Source: Nonomuraea candida
Lineage (GTDB): Bacteria > Actinomycetota > Actinomycetes > Streptosporangiales > Streptosporangiaceae
NCBI RefSeq assembly: GCF_000725485.1
Contig: NZ_JOAG01000009.1
Coordinates: 124,001-188,000, forward strand
Reading direction: 5' to 3'
DNA length: 64,000 bases
Part shown: positions 14,462-22,870 of the stretch, piece after piece
Numbering within the stretch: position 1 is the stretch's first letter
Layout: every line of letters begins with the position of its first letter
The notes under the pieces: model-generated
Told to the model about the DNA's origin: nothing
The model's input: only the letters and a program-made list of their open reading frames with translations
Database searches by the model: none
Made by a program: the position numbers and the translations under genes

Positions 14462-14506
14462 CCTGGCCGGGACCGCGCGCCGGTGGGTCGTGCGGTTCCG
14501 GCCAGG
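14462..14506 (+). terminator. strong terminator after the phosphoesterase
   Basis: CCTGGCCGGGACCGC (14462-14476) pairs with GCGGTTCCGGCCAGG (14492-14506): a 15-bp stem with one G-U pair and a 15-nt loop, five bases after the stop. It separates the phosphoesterase remnant from the nickel-exporter pair. Confidence 0.75.
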
Positions 14507-14526
14507 ATCCTGCTCAGGAGTTCTCC

Positions 14527-15189
14527 TTGACCTTTCCGCTCATCGCACGCCGCCTGTGCGTGCTGCTCATCGCCGTCGCCGTCCCGGTCGCCGTGGCACT
14601 CGTGCCCGCGGGGGCCGCGGCGGCGCACCCGTTCGGGCCGCCGTCCACGGCCCGGATCGGGGCCGAGGGCAACCGGGTGACGCTCGCCTGGCTGCCCGCC
14701 GAGGACGACTGGGTGGCGCTGGGCCGCTCGGTCGGCGCGTTCGAGGACCCCGCGACCGGCACCGACACCAGCCTGACCGGCGAGCAGAAGCTGGCCCGCT
14801 CCGCCGCGGTCCGCGACTACCTGCTCGCCCGCATCGGCGTCACCCAGCACGGCCGGCCCTGCGCGCCGGAGCTGGCCCCGCTGGAGCGGCTGCTCGCCGA
14901 CGGCGCCCGGTTCAGCTTCGCGTGCCCGGAGACCGTCAGGGACGTGGACGTCCGCATCGGGGCGCTGGCCGACCTGCACGAGGCGTACCGGACGATGCTC
15001 ACCGCCGAGACCCCGGCCGAGCCGGCGAAGGCGCTGCTCACGTCGGCGGCCGACACCAGGCGGCTGCGCTTCGACCCGTCGGCGGCGGGCGGCGTGCCGC
15101 TCGCGGCGCCCGCCGTCGCGCTGGTGGCCGTGGCGGGCGTGCTCGCCGCGTTCCTCGTACGCCGCCGCCGCGCGGACGTGCCCGTATGA
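14527..15189 (+). CDS. secreted membrane-anchored protein coupled to the Ni/Co exporter
   Basis: A 220-residue protein with a signal peptide (residues 1-35, ending Ala-Ala-Ala-Ala-His), an outward-facing domain of about 150 residues, and a C-terminal helix (190-208) followed by Arg-Arg-Arg-Arg. The TTG start has AGGAG upstream. Two cysteines (Arg-Pro-Cys-Ala and Phe-Ala-Cys-Pro) could form a disulfide. The stop overlaps the ATG of the exporter gene (15186-15189). Proteins of this shape often precede RcnA-like exporters in actinomycetes, suggesting a periplasm-side partner; the molecular role is unknown. Confidence 0.65.
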   Translation: MTFPLIARRLCVLLIAVAVPVAVALVPAGAAAAHPFGPPSTARIGAEGNRVTLAWLPAEDDWVALGRSVGAFEDPATGTDTSLTGEQKLARSAAVRDYLLARIGVTQHGRPCAPELAPLERLLADGARFSFACPETVRDVDVRIGALADLHEAYRTMLTAETPAEPAKALLTSAADTRRLRFDPSAAGGVPLAAPAVALVAVAGVLAAFLVRRRRADVPV

Positions 15190-16001
15190 ACGGCGCCACG
15201 ACCGGACCGGAGAACTATCTGATCGCGCTCTTCGACGGGGCGGGGGCGTTCTGGCCGGCGCTGGCGGTCGCGCTGGGGGTCGGGGCCCTGCACGCGGTCG
15301 CGCCGGGGCACGGCAAGAGCGTGACGGCCGCGTACCTGATCGGCACCCACGGCCGCTACCGGGACGCCCTGCGGCTCGGCGTGGTGGTGGCGCTGATGCA
15401 CACCGTGTCGGTGCTGGCGCTCGCGCTGGCCTGGGTGGGCCTGAGCAGCGCCGCCTCCTTCGGCACCGAGGCCGTCACCGCCTGGCTCCAGGTGGTCGCG
15501 GGCGTGGTGGTGATCGGGGTGGGGGCGCACCTGACGTACCGGCACCTGCGCAACCGCAGGACCGGCGCCCACGGCCACGGGCACGGGCACGGCCACGGGC
15601 ACGGGCACGGGCACGGACATGGACACGGGCACGGGCATGGACACGGGCACGGGCATGGACACGTTGAGGACCCGTGGTCGCCACGCGGGCTGACCGCGCT
15701 GGCGCTGTCCGGAGGGCTGGTGCCCTCGCCGTCGGCGTTCATCGTGCTGGTCAGCGGGCTGCTCACCGGACGGTCGCTCGACGCCGTCGTGCTGGTGCTG
15801 GCGTTCGGCCTCGGCATGGCGGTCACGCTGACGGGCGTCGGGATCGTGACCGTCCACGGCAGGGTGGTGCTGAGCCGCCACACGCCGCGCCTGCGGTTCC
15901 TGCGCACGGCGGCGGCCTGGACGCCCGCGCTGGCCGGCGTCGGCGTCGCGGTCGGCGGCTGCCTCTACCTGGCCACCGCCGTCTCAGTCCTGGCCTCGTG
16001 A
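15186..16001 (+). CDS. nickel/cobalt efflux protein (RcnA/NicO type)
   Basis: A 271-residue protein with six to seven membrane helices. His-Ala-Val-Ala-Pro-Gly-His-Gly-Lys in helix 2 is the metal-selectivity motif of the NicO/RcnA family. A second half begins with Gly-Gly-Leu-Val-Pro-Ser-Pro-Ser-Ala. Between the halves lies a cytoplasmic loop of 16 His alternating with Gly, a metal-binding stretch like that in RcnA loops. The likely role is export of Ni or Co from the cytoplasm; import cannot be excluded from sequence. It is translationally coupled to the upstream membrane-anchored protein. Confidence 0.8.
   Translation: MNGATTGPENYLIALFDGAGAFWPALAVALGVGALHAVAPGHGKSVTAAYLIGTHGRYRDALRLGVVVALMHTVSVLALALAWVGLSSAASFGTEAVTAWLQVVAGVVVIGVGAHLTYRHLRNRRTGAHGHGHGHGHGHGHGHGHGHGHGHGHGHGHGHVEDPWSPRGLTALALSGGLVPSPSAFIVLVSGLLTGRSLDAVVLVLAFGLGMAVTLTGVGIVTVHGRVVLSRHTPRLRFLRTAAAWTPALAGVGVAVGGCLYLATAVSVLAS
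15570..15662. repeat. His-Gly codon repeat
   Basis: Sixteen CAC/CAT codons alternate with GGN in the exporter gene. Units of 6 bp, with 18-bp higher-order copies around 15610-15662, suggest growth by slippage; copy number may vary between strains. Confidence 0.85.
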
Positions 16002-16048
16002 CCGGCCGGGCCGCGCCGGCCTCATGACCCGGCCGGGCCCCCTGGCGC

Positions 16049-17518
16049 TCATGACCAGTCGGGCGGTTCGGCGCGGGTGTGGGCGAGGTCGGCCTCCATG
16101 CGCGCCGCCGCCTCCCTGAGCGCGGGCAGCACGTCGCGCACCAGGACGTCGTTGCCGGCGCGGCCGGCGTGGGTGGCGACGTTCACGGCCGCCACGGTGC
16201 GCCCCGCGCGGTCGCGGATCGGCACCGCGATGGAGCGCACCCCTTCCTCCAGCTCCTGGTCCACCAGGGCGTACCCGTCCGCGGCCGCCTGGCGCAGCAG
16301 CGCGCGCAGCCCGGCCGCCGAGGTGACGGTCCTGGGGGACAGCCGCCGCGGCACGATCGTGGCCAGCCGCTCGTCGGGCAGCTCGGCCAGGAGCACCCGG
16401 CCCATGGAGGTCGCGTACGCGGGCAGCCGGGTGCCGACCGTGAGGTTGATGCTCATGATGCTGACGGTCTGGACCCGGGCCACGTACACCACGTCGTCGC
16501 CCGACAGCACCGCCACCGACGCCGACTCGCGCACCCGGGCCACCAGGTCGGCCAGGTGCGGCTGGACGACCTCCCCGAACGTCAGCCCCGACAGGTGGGC
16601 GTAGCCCAGCTCCAGCACCCGCGGCAGCGGCACGAAGCGGGGCCCGTCGGCCGCGGCGTAGCCGAGGCGCTCCAGCGCCTGGACCGCGCGGCGCACGGTC
16701 GCGCGCGGCAGCCCCGTCACTCTGGCGCAGTCGGCGAGGGTCAGGCCGCCCCGGGCCGTCCCGAGCGCCACCATGACGGCCAGGCCGCGCGCCAGCGACT
16801 GCAGGAAGCCCATCCCCAGCTCCTGCTTGGCGCTGCGGGAGAGGTCGGCCCCGGGCGGCGGCTCCGGCAGGGGGCGCGGGCCCGCGAGGGCCGCCTCCAT
16901 CTCGGCGGCCGCCTTGCGCAGCGCGGGCAGGCAGTGCTCGCGCAGCCCCGTCACGGTGTGCCTGCTGGTGTGGCTGACCACGCTGAGCGCGCACGCGGCC
17001 CGCCCGGCCGCGTCGCGTACGGGCACCGCCAGCGCGATCAGGCCCGGCTCGATGAGCTGGTCGTCCTGGGCCCACGGCGCGTCCGGGTCGAGCAGCGCCA
17101 GGCCGGCCGCGCAGCGGCCGGCGGGCAGCAGGTCGCCGACCCGGAAGGTGACCGACATGGTGCGCCGCCGGGTGACCTGCACGATGAAGCGCACCCCGTC
17201 GCCGTCGCGCACGGCCAGCGAGACGGACTCGTCGAGCTCCTCGGCCAGCCGCGCGGCCAGGGGCGCGAGCGCGTCACGCAGCCCGGAGCCCGCCAGGTAG
17301 GACTCGCCCAGCTCCATCAGGCGCGGCGCGGGCGTCACGTCGCGGCCGTCGGAGCGCAGGTAGCCGAGGTGGACGAGGGTGCCGAGCACGCGGTCCACGG
17401 TGGACCTGGCCAGCCCGGTCGCGCGGACCAGGTCCGTCGCCCGGGCGGGCCGCCCCGGGTCGGCGGTCAGCGCGCGCAGCACCGCCAGCCCGCGCTCAAG
17501 GGTTCCGCCCGCTTCCAT
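16049..17518 (-). CDS. tandem double IclR-family regulator of the pca cluster
   Basis: A 489-residue protein with two complete IclR units in one chain. Unit 1 (about 1-215) has a winged helix at 5-65 (Ala-Thr-Gly-Leu-Ala-Arg-Ser-Thr-Val-Asp-Arg) and an effector domain. Unit 2 (about 240-480) repeats this with Val-Thr-Gly-Leu-Pro-Arg-Ala-Thr-Val-Arg-Arg and an effector domain with Thr-Ser-Met-Gly-Arg-Val-Leu-Leu-Ala. Normal IclR proteins are about 250 residues, so this is a fused duplication. It is divergent from pcaI; PcaR/PcaU-type IclR proteins control such clusters in response to beta-ketoadipate or protocatechuate. ATG 17518 has AGGAGG upstream. One chain could bind both half-sites of an operator. 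Confidence 0.85.
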   Translation of the reverse strand: MEAGGTLERGLAVLRALTADPGRPARATDLVRATGLARSTVDRVLGTLVHLGYLRSDGRDVTPAPRLMELGESYLAGSGLRDALAPLAARLAEELDESVSLAVRDGDGVRFIVQVTRRRTMSVTFRVGDLLPAGRCAAGLALLDPDAPWAQDDQLIEPGLIALAVPVRDAAGRAACALSVVSHTSRHTVTGLREHCLPALRKAAAEMEAALAGPRPLPEPPPGADLSRSAKQELGMGFLQSLARGLAVMVALGTARGGLTLADCARVTGLPRATVRRAVQALERLGYAAADGPRFVPLPRVLELGYAHLSGLTFGEVVQPHLADLVARVRESASVAVLSGDDVVYVARVQTVSIMSINLTVGTRLPAYATSMGRVLLAELPDERLATIVPRRLSPRTVTSAAGLRALLRQAAADGYALVDQELEEGVRSIAVPIRDRAGRTVAAVNVATHAGRAGNDVLVRDVLPALREAAARMEADLAHTRAEPPDWS

Positions 17519-17599
17519 CGGCTCCTCCTACGACGGCGCGGGAACCTTTGACAGCCCAGCCGCGCATCCACATACTGGTCCTGATAATAATGAACTAAA

Positions 17600-17614
17600 G
17601 TTCGCAGAGCGAAC
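17600..17614. promoter_or_regulatory. PcaR-type operator (GTTCGC-AGA-GCGAAC)
   Basis: A perfect 15-bp inverted repeat 20 bp before the pcaI start, in the divergent gap with the IclR gene. GTTCG/CGAAC-like half-sites are known for PobR/PcaU-type IclR regulators, so this is the prime candidate target of the tandem IclR protein. Confidence 0.6.
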
Positions 17615-17633
17615 ACGTCGGGAACGGAGCGTC

Positions 17634-18413
17634 GTGCGCGGAGACAAGGTGGTCGCCACGGCCGCGGAGGCTCTGGCCGGAGTGCGGGACGGCGCGACGT
17701 TCGCCGTCGGCGGCTTCGGCCTCAGCGGCATCCCCAATGTGCTGATCCAGGCCCTTTACGACAGCGGCGCCACCGGCCTCGGCGTCGTGTCCAACAACTG
17801 CGGGGTCGACGGCGGCGGCCTCGGCGTCCTGCTGGCGGCCGGGCGCATCGCCCGCGTGACCGCCTCCTACATCGGCGACAACAAGGAGTTCGCCCGCCAA
17901 TACCTGGCCGGCGAGCTGGAGGTCGAGCTGACCCCGCAGGGCAGCCTGGCCGAGCGGCTGCGCGCGGGCGGCAGCGGCATCCCCGCCTTCTACACCCCGG
18001 CCGGCGTCGGCACGCCCGTCGCCGAGGGCGGCCTGCCGCTGCGGCACAACCCCGACGGCTCGATCGCGGTCGCCTCGCCGCCGAAGGAGGTGCGCGAGTT
18101 CGACGGCCGCCCCTACGTGCTGGAGCGCGGCATCCGCACCGACTTCGCCCTCGTCCGCGCCGCCAAGGGCGACCGCCACGGCAACCTGGTCTTCCGCAAG
18201 GCCGCCAGAAACTTCAACCCGCTGGCCGCCATGGCCGGCCGGATCACGGTCGCCGAGGTCGAGGAGCTGGCCGAGCTGGACCCCGACGAGGTGCACCTGC
18301 CCGGCGTCTTCGTCCAGCGCGTGCTGGTCCTGACCCCGGAGCAGGCCGCCGACAAGGGCATCGAACGGCGCACGGTCTCGGCGCCGCCGGCAGGAGAGGC
18401 GGTCGCCGGATGA
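17634..18413 (+). CDS. pcaI: 3-oxoadipate CoA-transferase subunit A
   Basis: A 259-residue alpha subunit of a class I CoA-transferase. [10 protein letters not shown] near residue 28 is the family 1 signature, and [11 protein letters not shown] follows. With PcaJ it moves CoA from succinyl-CoA to beta-ketoadipate. The GTG at 17634 has GGAG upstream. The gene leads a seven-gene operon in which nearly every stop overlaps the next start; here ATGA at 18410-18413 couples it to pcaJ. The order I-J-F-H-G-B-L and the pathway context make 3-oxoadipate, rather than acetoacetate, the likely substrate. Confidence 0.9.
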   Translation: MRGDKVVATAAEALAGVRDGATFAVGGFGLSGIPNVLIQALYDSGATGLGVVSNNCGVDGGGLGVLLAAGRIARVTASYIGDNKEFARQYLAGELEVELTPQGSLAERLRAGGSGIPAFYTPAGVGTPVAEGGLPLRHNPDGSIAVASPPKEVREFDGRPYVLERGIRTDFALVRAAKGDRHGNLVFRKAARNFNPLAAMAGRITVAEVEELAELDPDEVHLPGVFVQRVLVLTPEQAADKGIERRTVSAPPAGEAVAG

Positions 18414-19039
18414 GCTGGACCCGTGACGAGATGGTCGCGCGGGCGGCGGCCGAGCTGCGCGACGGCGACTACGTCAACCTGGGCATCGGCCTGCCCACCC
18501 GCATCCCCTCGTTCCTGCCGCCGGGCGTGGACGTGGTGCTGCACTCGGAGAACGGCGTGCTCGGCGTCGGCCCCTACCCGCAGGAGCACGAGGTCGACCC
18601 CGACCTCGTCAACGCCGGCAAGGAGACCGTCACCGTGCTGCCCGGCGCGTCGTTCTTCGACTCCTCGCTGTCGTTCGGCATGATCCGCGGCGGCCACATC
18701 GACGTGGCCGTGCTGGGCGCGATGCAGGTCTCCGCCCGCGGCGACCTGGCCAACTGGATGGTGCCGGGCAAGCTCGTCAAGGGCATGGGCGGGGCCATGG
18801 ACCTGGTGCACGGCGCCCGCAAGGTGCTCGTGATCATGGACCACAACGCCAAGGACGGCTCGCCGAAGGTCGTGGGGGAGTGCACGCTGCCGCTGACGGG
18901 CAAGGAGTGCGTGCACCGGATCATCACCGACCTCGGCGTCCTCGACGTCACCGGGCAGGGGCTCAGGCTCGTCGAGCGCGCGCCCGGAGTGAGCCTGGAG
19001 CAGATTCGCGACCGCACCGACGCGGAGGTTCTCGCATGA
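18410..19039 (+). CDS. pcaJ: 3-oxoadipate CoA-transferase subunit B
   Basis: A 209-residue beta subunit. The catalytic glutamate lies in [11 protein letters not shown] near residue 48, the signature of class I CoA-transferase beta subunits. Gly-Ile-Gly-Leu-Pro-Thr-Arg and Gly-Gly-Ala-Met-Asp-Leu-Val also fit. It pairs with PcaI in the cytoplasm to make beta-ketoadipyl-CoA. Start and stop both overlap neighbouring genes by four bases. Confidence 0.92.
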   Translation: MSWTRDEMVARAAAELRDGDYVNLGIGLPTRIPSFLPPGVDVVLHSENGVLGVGPYPQEHEVDPDLVNAGKETVTVLPGASFFDSSLSFGMIRGGHIDVAVLGAMQVSARGDLANWMVPGKLVKGMGGAMDLVHGARKVLVIMDHNAKDGSPKVVGECTLPLTGKECVHRIITDLGVLDVTGQGLRLVERAPGVSLEQIRDRTDAEVLA

Positions 19040-20184
19040 AGGACGTCTACGTCCTCGACGCCGTACGCACGCCGTTCGGCCGCTACGGCGGCGCCCTGTC
19101 CGGCGTCCGCCCCGACGACCTGGCCGCCCACGTCGTCGCCGCGCTGGCCGAGCGCAACGGCCTCGACGGCGCCGACGAGGTGGTGCTCGGCAACGCCAAC
19201 GGCGCGGGCGAGGAGAACCGCAACGTCGCCCGCATGGCCGCGATCCTGGCCGGCCTGCCGATCACCACGCCGGGCGTGACCGTCAACCGGCTGTGCGGCT
19301 CCGGCATGGAGGCCGTCATCCACGCCTACCGCGCCATCGCGGTCGGCGACGCCTCCACCGTCATCGCGGGCGGCGTCGAGTCGATGACCCGCGCGCCCTG
19401 GGTGCTGCCCAAGCCCGACAAGGCGTTCCCGGCGGGCGGCCAGGAGCTGGTCTCCACCACGCTCGGCTGGCGGCTGGTCAACCCGGCCATGCCCGCCGAG
19501 CACACCGTCGCACTCGGCGAGGGCGCCGAGCTGATCGCCGACAAGCACCGCATCGGCCGCGCGGAGCAGGACGCGTTCGCGCTGGCCAGCCACCAGAAGG
19601 CGGTCAAGGCGTCGTTCGGGCGCGAGATCGTGCCCGTCGCGGGCGTGACCGCCGACGAGGGCATCCGCCACGACACCTCCCTGGAGGCGCTGGCCAGGCT
19701 CAAGCCCGTCTTCCGCAAGGACGGCGGCACCGTCACCGCGGGCAACTCCTCGCCGCTCAACGACGGGGCCGCGGCGCTGCTGCTGACCGACGAGGCGGGG
19801 CTGCGCGGGCGCGAGCCCCTGGCCAGGATCGTGGCCAGTGGCGTCAGCGCCCTGGAGCCGCGCTACTTCGGGCTCGGCCCCGTCGAGGCCGCGCAGAAGG
19901 CGCTGGCCAAGGCGGGCAAGGGCTTCGGCGACCTGACCACCGCCGAGCTGAACGAGGCGTTCGCCGCCCAGGTGCTGGGCTGCCTGGCCGAGCTGCCCGA
20001 CCTCGACCCCGCCATCGTCAACCCCGACGGCGGCGCGATCGCGATCGGCCACCCGCTCGGCGCCTCCGGAGCCCGGGTCACCGGCGCGGTGGCGCACCGG
20101 CTGGCCGCCGCCGGGTCCGGCACCGGTCTCGCCTGTCTGTGCATCGGCGTCGGCCAGGGGCTGGCCGTCGTACTCGAAAGGTAG
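19036..20184 (+). CDS. pcaF: beta-ketoadipyl-CoA thiolase
   Basis: A 382-residue thiolase. The acylated cysteine is in [10 protein letters not shown]; the C-terminal Gly-His-Pro-Leu-Gly-Ala-Ser-Gly holds the active-site histidine; and Cys-Leu-Cys-Ile-Gly-Val-Gly-Gln-Gly carries the second cysteine. It cleaves beta-ketoadipyl-CoA to succinyl-CoA and acetyl-CoA, the last pathway step. The assignment to PcaF over a general acetyl-CoA acyltransferase rests on its place between pcaJ and pcaH. Coupled to pcaJ by ATGA. Confidence 0.9.
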   Translation: MKDVYVLDAVRTPFGRYGGALSGVRPDDLAAHVVAALAERNGLDGADEVVLGNANGAGEENRNVARMAAILAGLPITTPGVTVNRLCGSGMEAVIHAYRAIAVGDASTVIAGGVESMTRAPWVLPKPDKAFPAGGQELVSTTLGWRLVNPAMPAEHTVALGEGAELIADKHRIGRAEQDAFALASHQKAVKASFGREIVPVAGVTADEGIRHDTSLEALARLKPVFRKDGGTVTAGNSSPLNDGAAALLLTDEAGLRGREPLARIVASGVSALEPRYFGLGPVEAAQKALAKAGKGFGDLTTAELNEAFAAQVLGCLAELPDLDPAIVNPDGGAIAIGHPLGASGARVTGAVAHRLAAAGSGTGLACLCIGVGQGLAVVLER

Positions 20185-20188
20185 TGTG

Positions 20189-20941
20189 ATGTCCGAACCC
20201 CTCAAGCAGGCCGACATCGACGGCGAGATCGCGGCGCTCCGCGCGGCGCGCGCCGGAGAGGCGGCCGACCACCCCGCCCGCGACTACGGCCCCTACCGCA
20301 GCACGCTGCTGCGCCACCCCAAGCAGCCGCTGGTCGCGGTCAAGGACCCGGAGGCGGCCGAGTTGTCCGGGCCGGTGTTCGGCCCCAGCGACGTGACCGC
20401 GCTCGACAACGACCTCACCAGGCAGCACCTGGGCGAGCCGCTGGGCGAGCGGATCACGGTGCGGGGGCGGGTGCTCGACCGCCAGGGCCGGCCCGTGCGC
20501 GGGCAGCTCGTGGAGATCTGGCAGGCCAACGCCTCCGGCCGCTACCTGCACCAGCGCGACGACCACTCCGCGCCGCTCGACCCCAACTTCTCCGGCGTGG
20601 GCCGCTGCCTGACCGGCGACGACGGCGGCTACCTGTTCACCACGATCAAGCCCGGCGCCTACCCGTGGCGCAACCACCTCAACGCCTGGCGGCCGGCGCA
20701 CATCCACTTCTCGCTCTTCGGCAGCGCCTTCACCCAGCGGCTCGTCACCCAGATGTACTTCCCGGGCGACCCGCTCTTCCCGTACGACCCGATCATGCAG
20801 TCGGTGACGGACGACAGCGCCAGGCAGCGGCTGGTCGCCACCTACGAGCACGACCTGTCCGAGCCCGAGTGGTCGCTCGGCTACCGGTGGGACATCGTGC
20901 TCGACGGTCCCGCGGCGACCTGGATGGAGGAAGGCCGATGA
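20189..20941 (+). CDS. pcaH: protocatechuate 3,4-dioxygenase beta subunit
   Basis: A 250-residue intradiol dioxygenase subunit carrying the non-haem iron. Ligands expected from the family are the Tyr in Ser-Gly-Arg-Tyr-Leu-His, the Tyr in Ala-Tyr-Pro-Trp-Arg-Asn-His, and both His in Pro-Ala-His-Ile-His-Phe-Ser; all four are present. With PcaG it opens the ring of protocatechuate between the hydroxyls to give 3-carboxy-cis,cis-muconate. ATG 20189 sits behind GAAAGGTAG. A GTG three bases earlier is possible. The stop overlaps pcaG. Confidence 0.93.
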   Translation: MSEPLKQADIDGEIAALRAARAGEAADHPARDYGPYRSTLLRHPKQPLVAVKDPEAAELSGPVFGPSDVTALDNDLTRQHLGEPLGERITVRGRVLDRQGRPVRGQLVEIWQANASGRYLHQRDDHSAPLDPNFSGVGRCLTGDDGGYLFTTIKPGAYPWRNHLNAWRPAHIHFSLFGSAFTQRLVTQMYFPGDPLFPYDPIMQSVTDDSARQRLVATYEHDLSEPEWSLGYRWDIVLDGPAATWMEEGR

Positions 20942-21471
20942 AGCCCACCCCCTCGCAGACGGTCGGCCCGTTCTACGGGTACGCGCTGCCGTTCCCCGGA
21001 GGCGGCGAGCTGGCCGCCGGCGGGATCGCCGTGCACGGCCACGTCTACGACGGCGCCGGCGACCCGGTGCCGGACGCGCTGCTGGAGTTCTGGCAGGCCG
21101 ACGAGCGGGGCTCGCTCGCCGGGGCGCCGGGCACGCTGCGCCGCGACCCGACGAACGGCGCGATCCTGGGCCGCGACGGCGTGCGCTTCACCGGCTTCGG
21201 CCGCGTCGCCACCGACGCGGACGGGCACTGGACGTTGCGCACGGTCATGCCGGGGAACGGGTACATCAGCGTGTGCGTGTTCGCCCGTGGCCTGCTGCAC
21301 CACCTCTACACCCGCATCTACCCCGGGCGGCTCGGGCAGGACGCCTTCCTCGACGCGCTCACGCCGGAGCGGCGGCAGACGCTGGTGGCGGCGGAGGAGC
21401 GCGAGGGGGTCTACCGGTTCGACATCCATCTGCAGGGCGAGAAGGAGACGGTCTTCCTTGACTTCGGCTGA
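20938..21471 (+). CDS. pcaG: protocatechuate 3,4-dioxygenase alpha subunit
   Basis: A 177-residue subunit beginning Pro-Thr-Pro-Ser-Gln-Thr-Val-Gly-Pro-Phe, the standard PcaG N-terminus. It keeps the beta-sandwich core (Ala-Leu-Leu-Glu-Phe-Trp-Gln-Ala-Asp) but lacks the iron tyrosines of PcaH, as expected. It forms the heteromer with PcaH. The ATG overlaps the pcaH stop, and the 3' end overlaps the TTG start of pcaB by 14 bp. Confidence 0.93.
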   Translation: MKPTPSQTVGPFYGYALPFPGGGELAAGGIAVHGHVYDGAGDPVPDALLEFWQADERGSLAGAPGTLRRDPTNGAILGRDGVRFTGFGRVATDADGHWTLRTVMPGNGYISVCVFARGLLHHLYTRIYPGRLGQDAFLDALTPERRQTLVAAEEREGVYRFDIHLQGEKETVFLDFG

Positions 21472-22870
21472 CCCCGCCCCACAGCCGCACCCGGCATCCG
21501 CGGGTCCGGCGTCCGCGAGTGCGGCGGAGGCCGATCTCGGGTTGCTGGCGCCGATGCGGGGCGCGGTCGCGGACACCGGGGACGTCGCCGTGCTGCGGGC
21601 CATGCTGGACGCCGAGGCCGCGCTCACCCGTGCCCAGGCGGCCCTCGGCCTGGCCCCGCCCGAGGCGGCGCGGGCGGTGTCGGAGGCCGCCCGCGTCCCG
21701 GCCTTCAGCCTGCCGGACCTGGTGGCCCGGGCCCGCTCGGGCGGCAACCCGGTCATCCCGCTCGTACGGGACCTGCGCGAGGCGGCCGGGCCGCACGCCG
21801 CGTACGTGCACCGGGGCGCGACCAGCCAGGACATCATGGACACCGCGCTCATGCTCGTCGCCCGCCGCGCCCTGGGCCCCGTCCTGGCCGACCTCGACCG
21901 CGTGATCGGGGCGCTGACCGCGCTGGCGGCCCGGCACCGCGACACCCCGATGGCCGCCAGGACGCTCACGCAGCAGGCCGTGCCCACGACGTTCGGGCTC
22001 AAGGCGGCGGGCTGGCGCCGGCTCGCCCGCGACGCCCGCGCCCGCCTCGCCGCCGCCCGCGCGTCCCTCCCGGCTCAGCTCGGCGGCGCAGCCGGCACCC
22101 TGGCCGCCTTCCGCCCACCCGCGGATACGACCCCGCCCCCGGATGCGGCCCCGGTCTCGGGCTCGGCCCCGCCCTCGGATCCGGCCCTGGCTTCGGATCC
22201 GGTCCCGCCCCCAGCCCCGCCCTCGGGCTCGGGCGTGGGCGTGGGCCCGGCTGGGGACGTGGTGCTGGAGTTGCCCGGGCGGTTCGCGGCGGAGCTGGGG
22301 CTGGCCGCGCCCGGGCTGCCGTGGCACGTGCTGCGCACGCCCGTCGCCGACCTGGCCGGGGCGCTGGCGTTCACGGCGGGGGCGCTGGGCAAGGCGGCGG
22401 CCGACGTGCTGGTGTTGTCGCGTACCGAGATCGGTGAGCTGTCCGAGGGCGTGGGCGGCGGCTCGTCGTCCATGCCGCACAAGCACAATCCGGTCAGAGC
22501 CACGATGATCGCCGCCGCCGCCCGCCAGGTCCCCGCGCTGGCCGCGATCCTGTACGGCTCCCTCGCCGCCGAGGACGAGCGGCCCTCCGGCGCCTGGCAC
22601 GCCGAGTGGCAGCCGTTGCGCGAGGCGCTGCGCCTGGTGGCGGGCGCGGCCCGCGACGCGGCCGAGCTGTTCGCCGACCTCCGGGTCCACCCTGAACGCA
22701 TGCGCGCCAACCTGACCGTCCCCGGCGACCCGGGCCCCGCCCCCGCCCTCGTGGACCGCGCCCTGGCCACCGACGGCGTGCCTGGCGAAGAGGGCGTGCC
22801 TGGCGAAGACGCGCGTGACGAAGACGCGCGTGACGAAGACGCGCGTGACGAAGACGAGGCACCACGCTGA
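21458..22870 (+). CDS. pcaB: 3-carboxy-cis,cis-muconate cycloisomerase with low-complexity insert
   Basis: A 470-residue member of the fumarase/aspartase superfamily. The signature Gly-Ser-Ser-Ser-Met-Pro-His-Lys-His-Asn-Pro is present, as is Arg-Gly-Ala-Thr-Ser-Gln-Asp-Ile-Met-Asp-Thr. It cyclises carboxymuconate to gamma-carboxymuconolactone. Two features are odd. A Pro/Ala/Ser-rich insert of about 45 residues (22108-22258) lies after Gln-Leu-Gly-Gly-Ala-Ala-Gly-Thr-Leu-Ala, where relatives have a short loop. The C-terminus ends in tandem Glu-Asp-Ala-Arg-Asp copies. Both look like local DNA expansions. The TTG start with GAAGGAG ten bases upstream is the best in-frame option. Confidence 0.88.
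   Translation: MTSADPAPQPHPASAGPASASAAEADLGLLAPMRGAVADTGDVAVLRAMLDAEAALTRAQAALGLAPPEAARAVSEAARVPAFSLPDLVARARSGGNPVIPLVRDLREAAGPHAAYVHRGATSQDIMDTALMLVARRALGPVLADLDRVIGALTALAARHRDTPMAARTLTQQAVPTTFGLKAAGWRRLARDARARLAAARASLPAQLGGAAGTLAAFRPPADTTPPPDAAPVSGSAPPSDPALASDPVPPPAPPSGSGVGVGPAGDVVLELPGRFAAELGLAAPGLPWHVLRTPVADLAGALAFTAGALGKAAADVLVLSRTEIGELSEGVGGGSSSMPHKHNPVRATMIAAAARQVPALAAILYGSLAAEDERPSGAWHAEWQPLREALRLVAGAARDAAELFADLRVHPERMRANLTVPGDPGPAPALVDRALATDGVPGEEGVPGEDARDEDARDEDARDEDEAPR
22805..22849. repeat. three 15-bp tandem repeats at the pcaB 3' end
   Basis: GAAGACGCGCGTGAC occurs at 22805, 22820 and 22835, with a partial fourth copy. It encodes repeated Glu-Asp-Ala-Arg-Asp just before the stop. 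A 17-bp duplication lies directly upstream. Confidence 0.85.
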
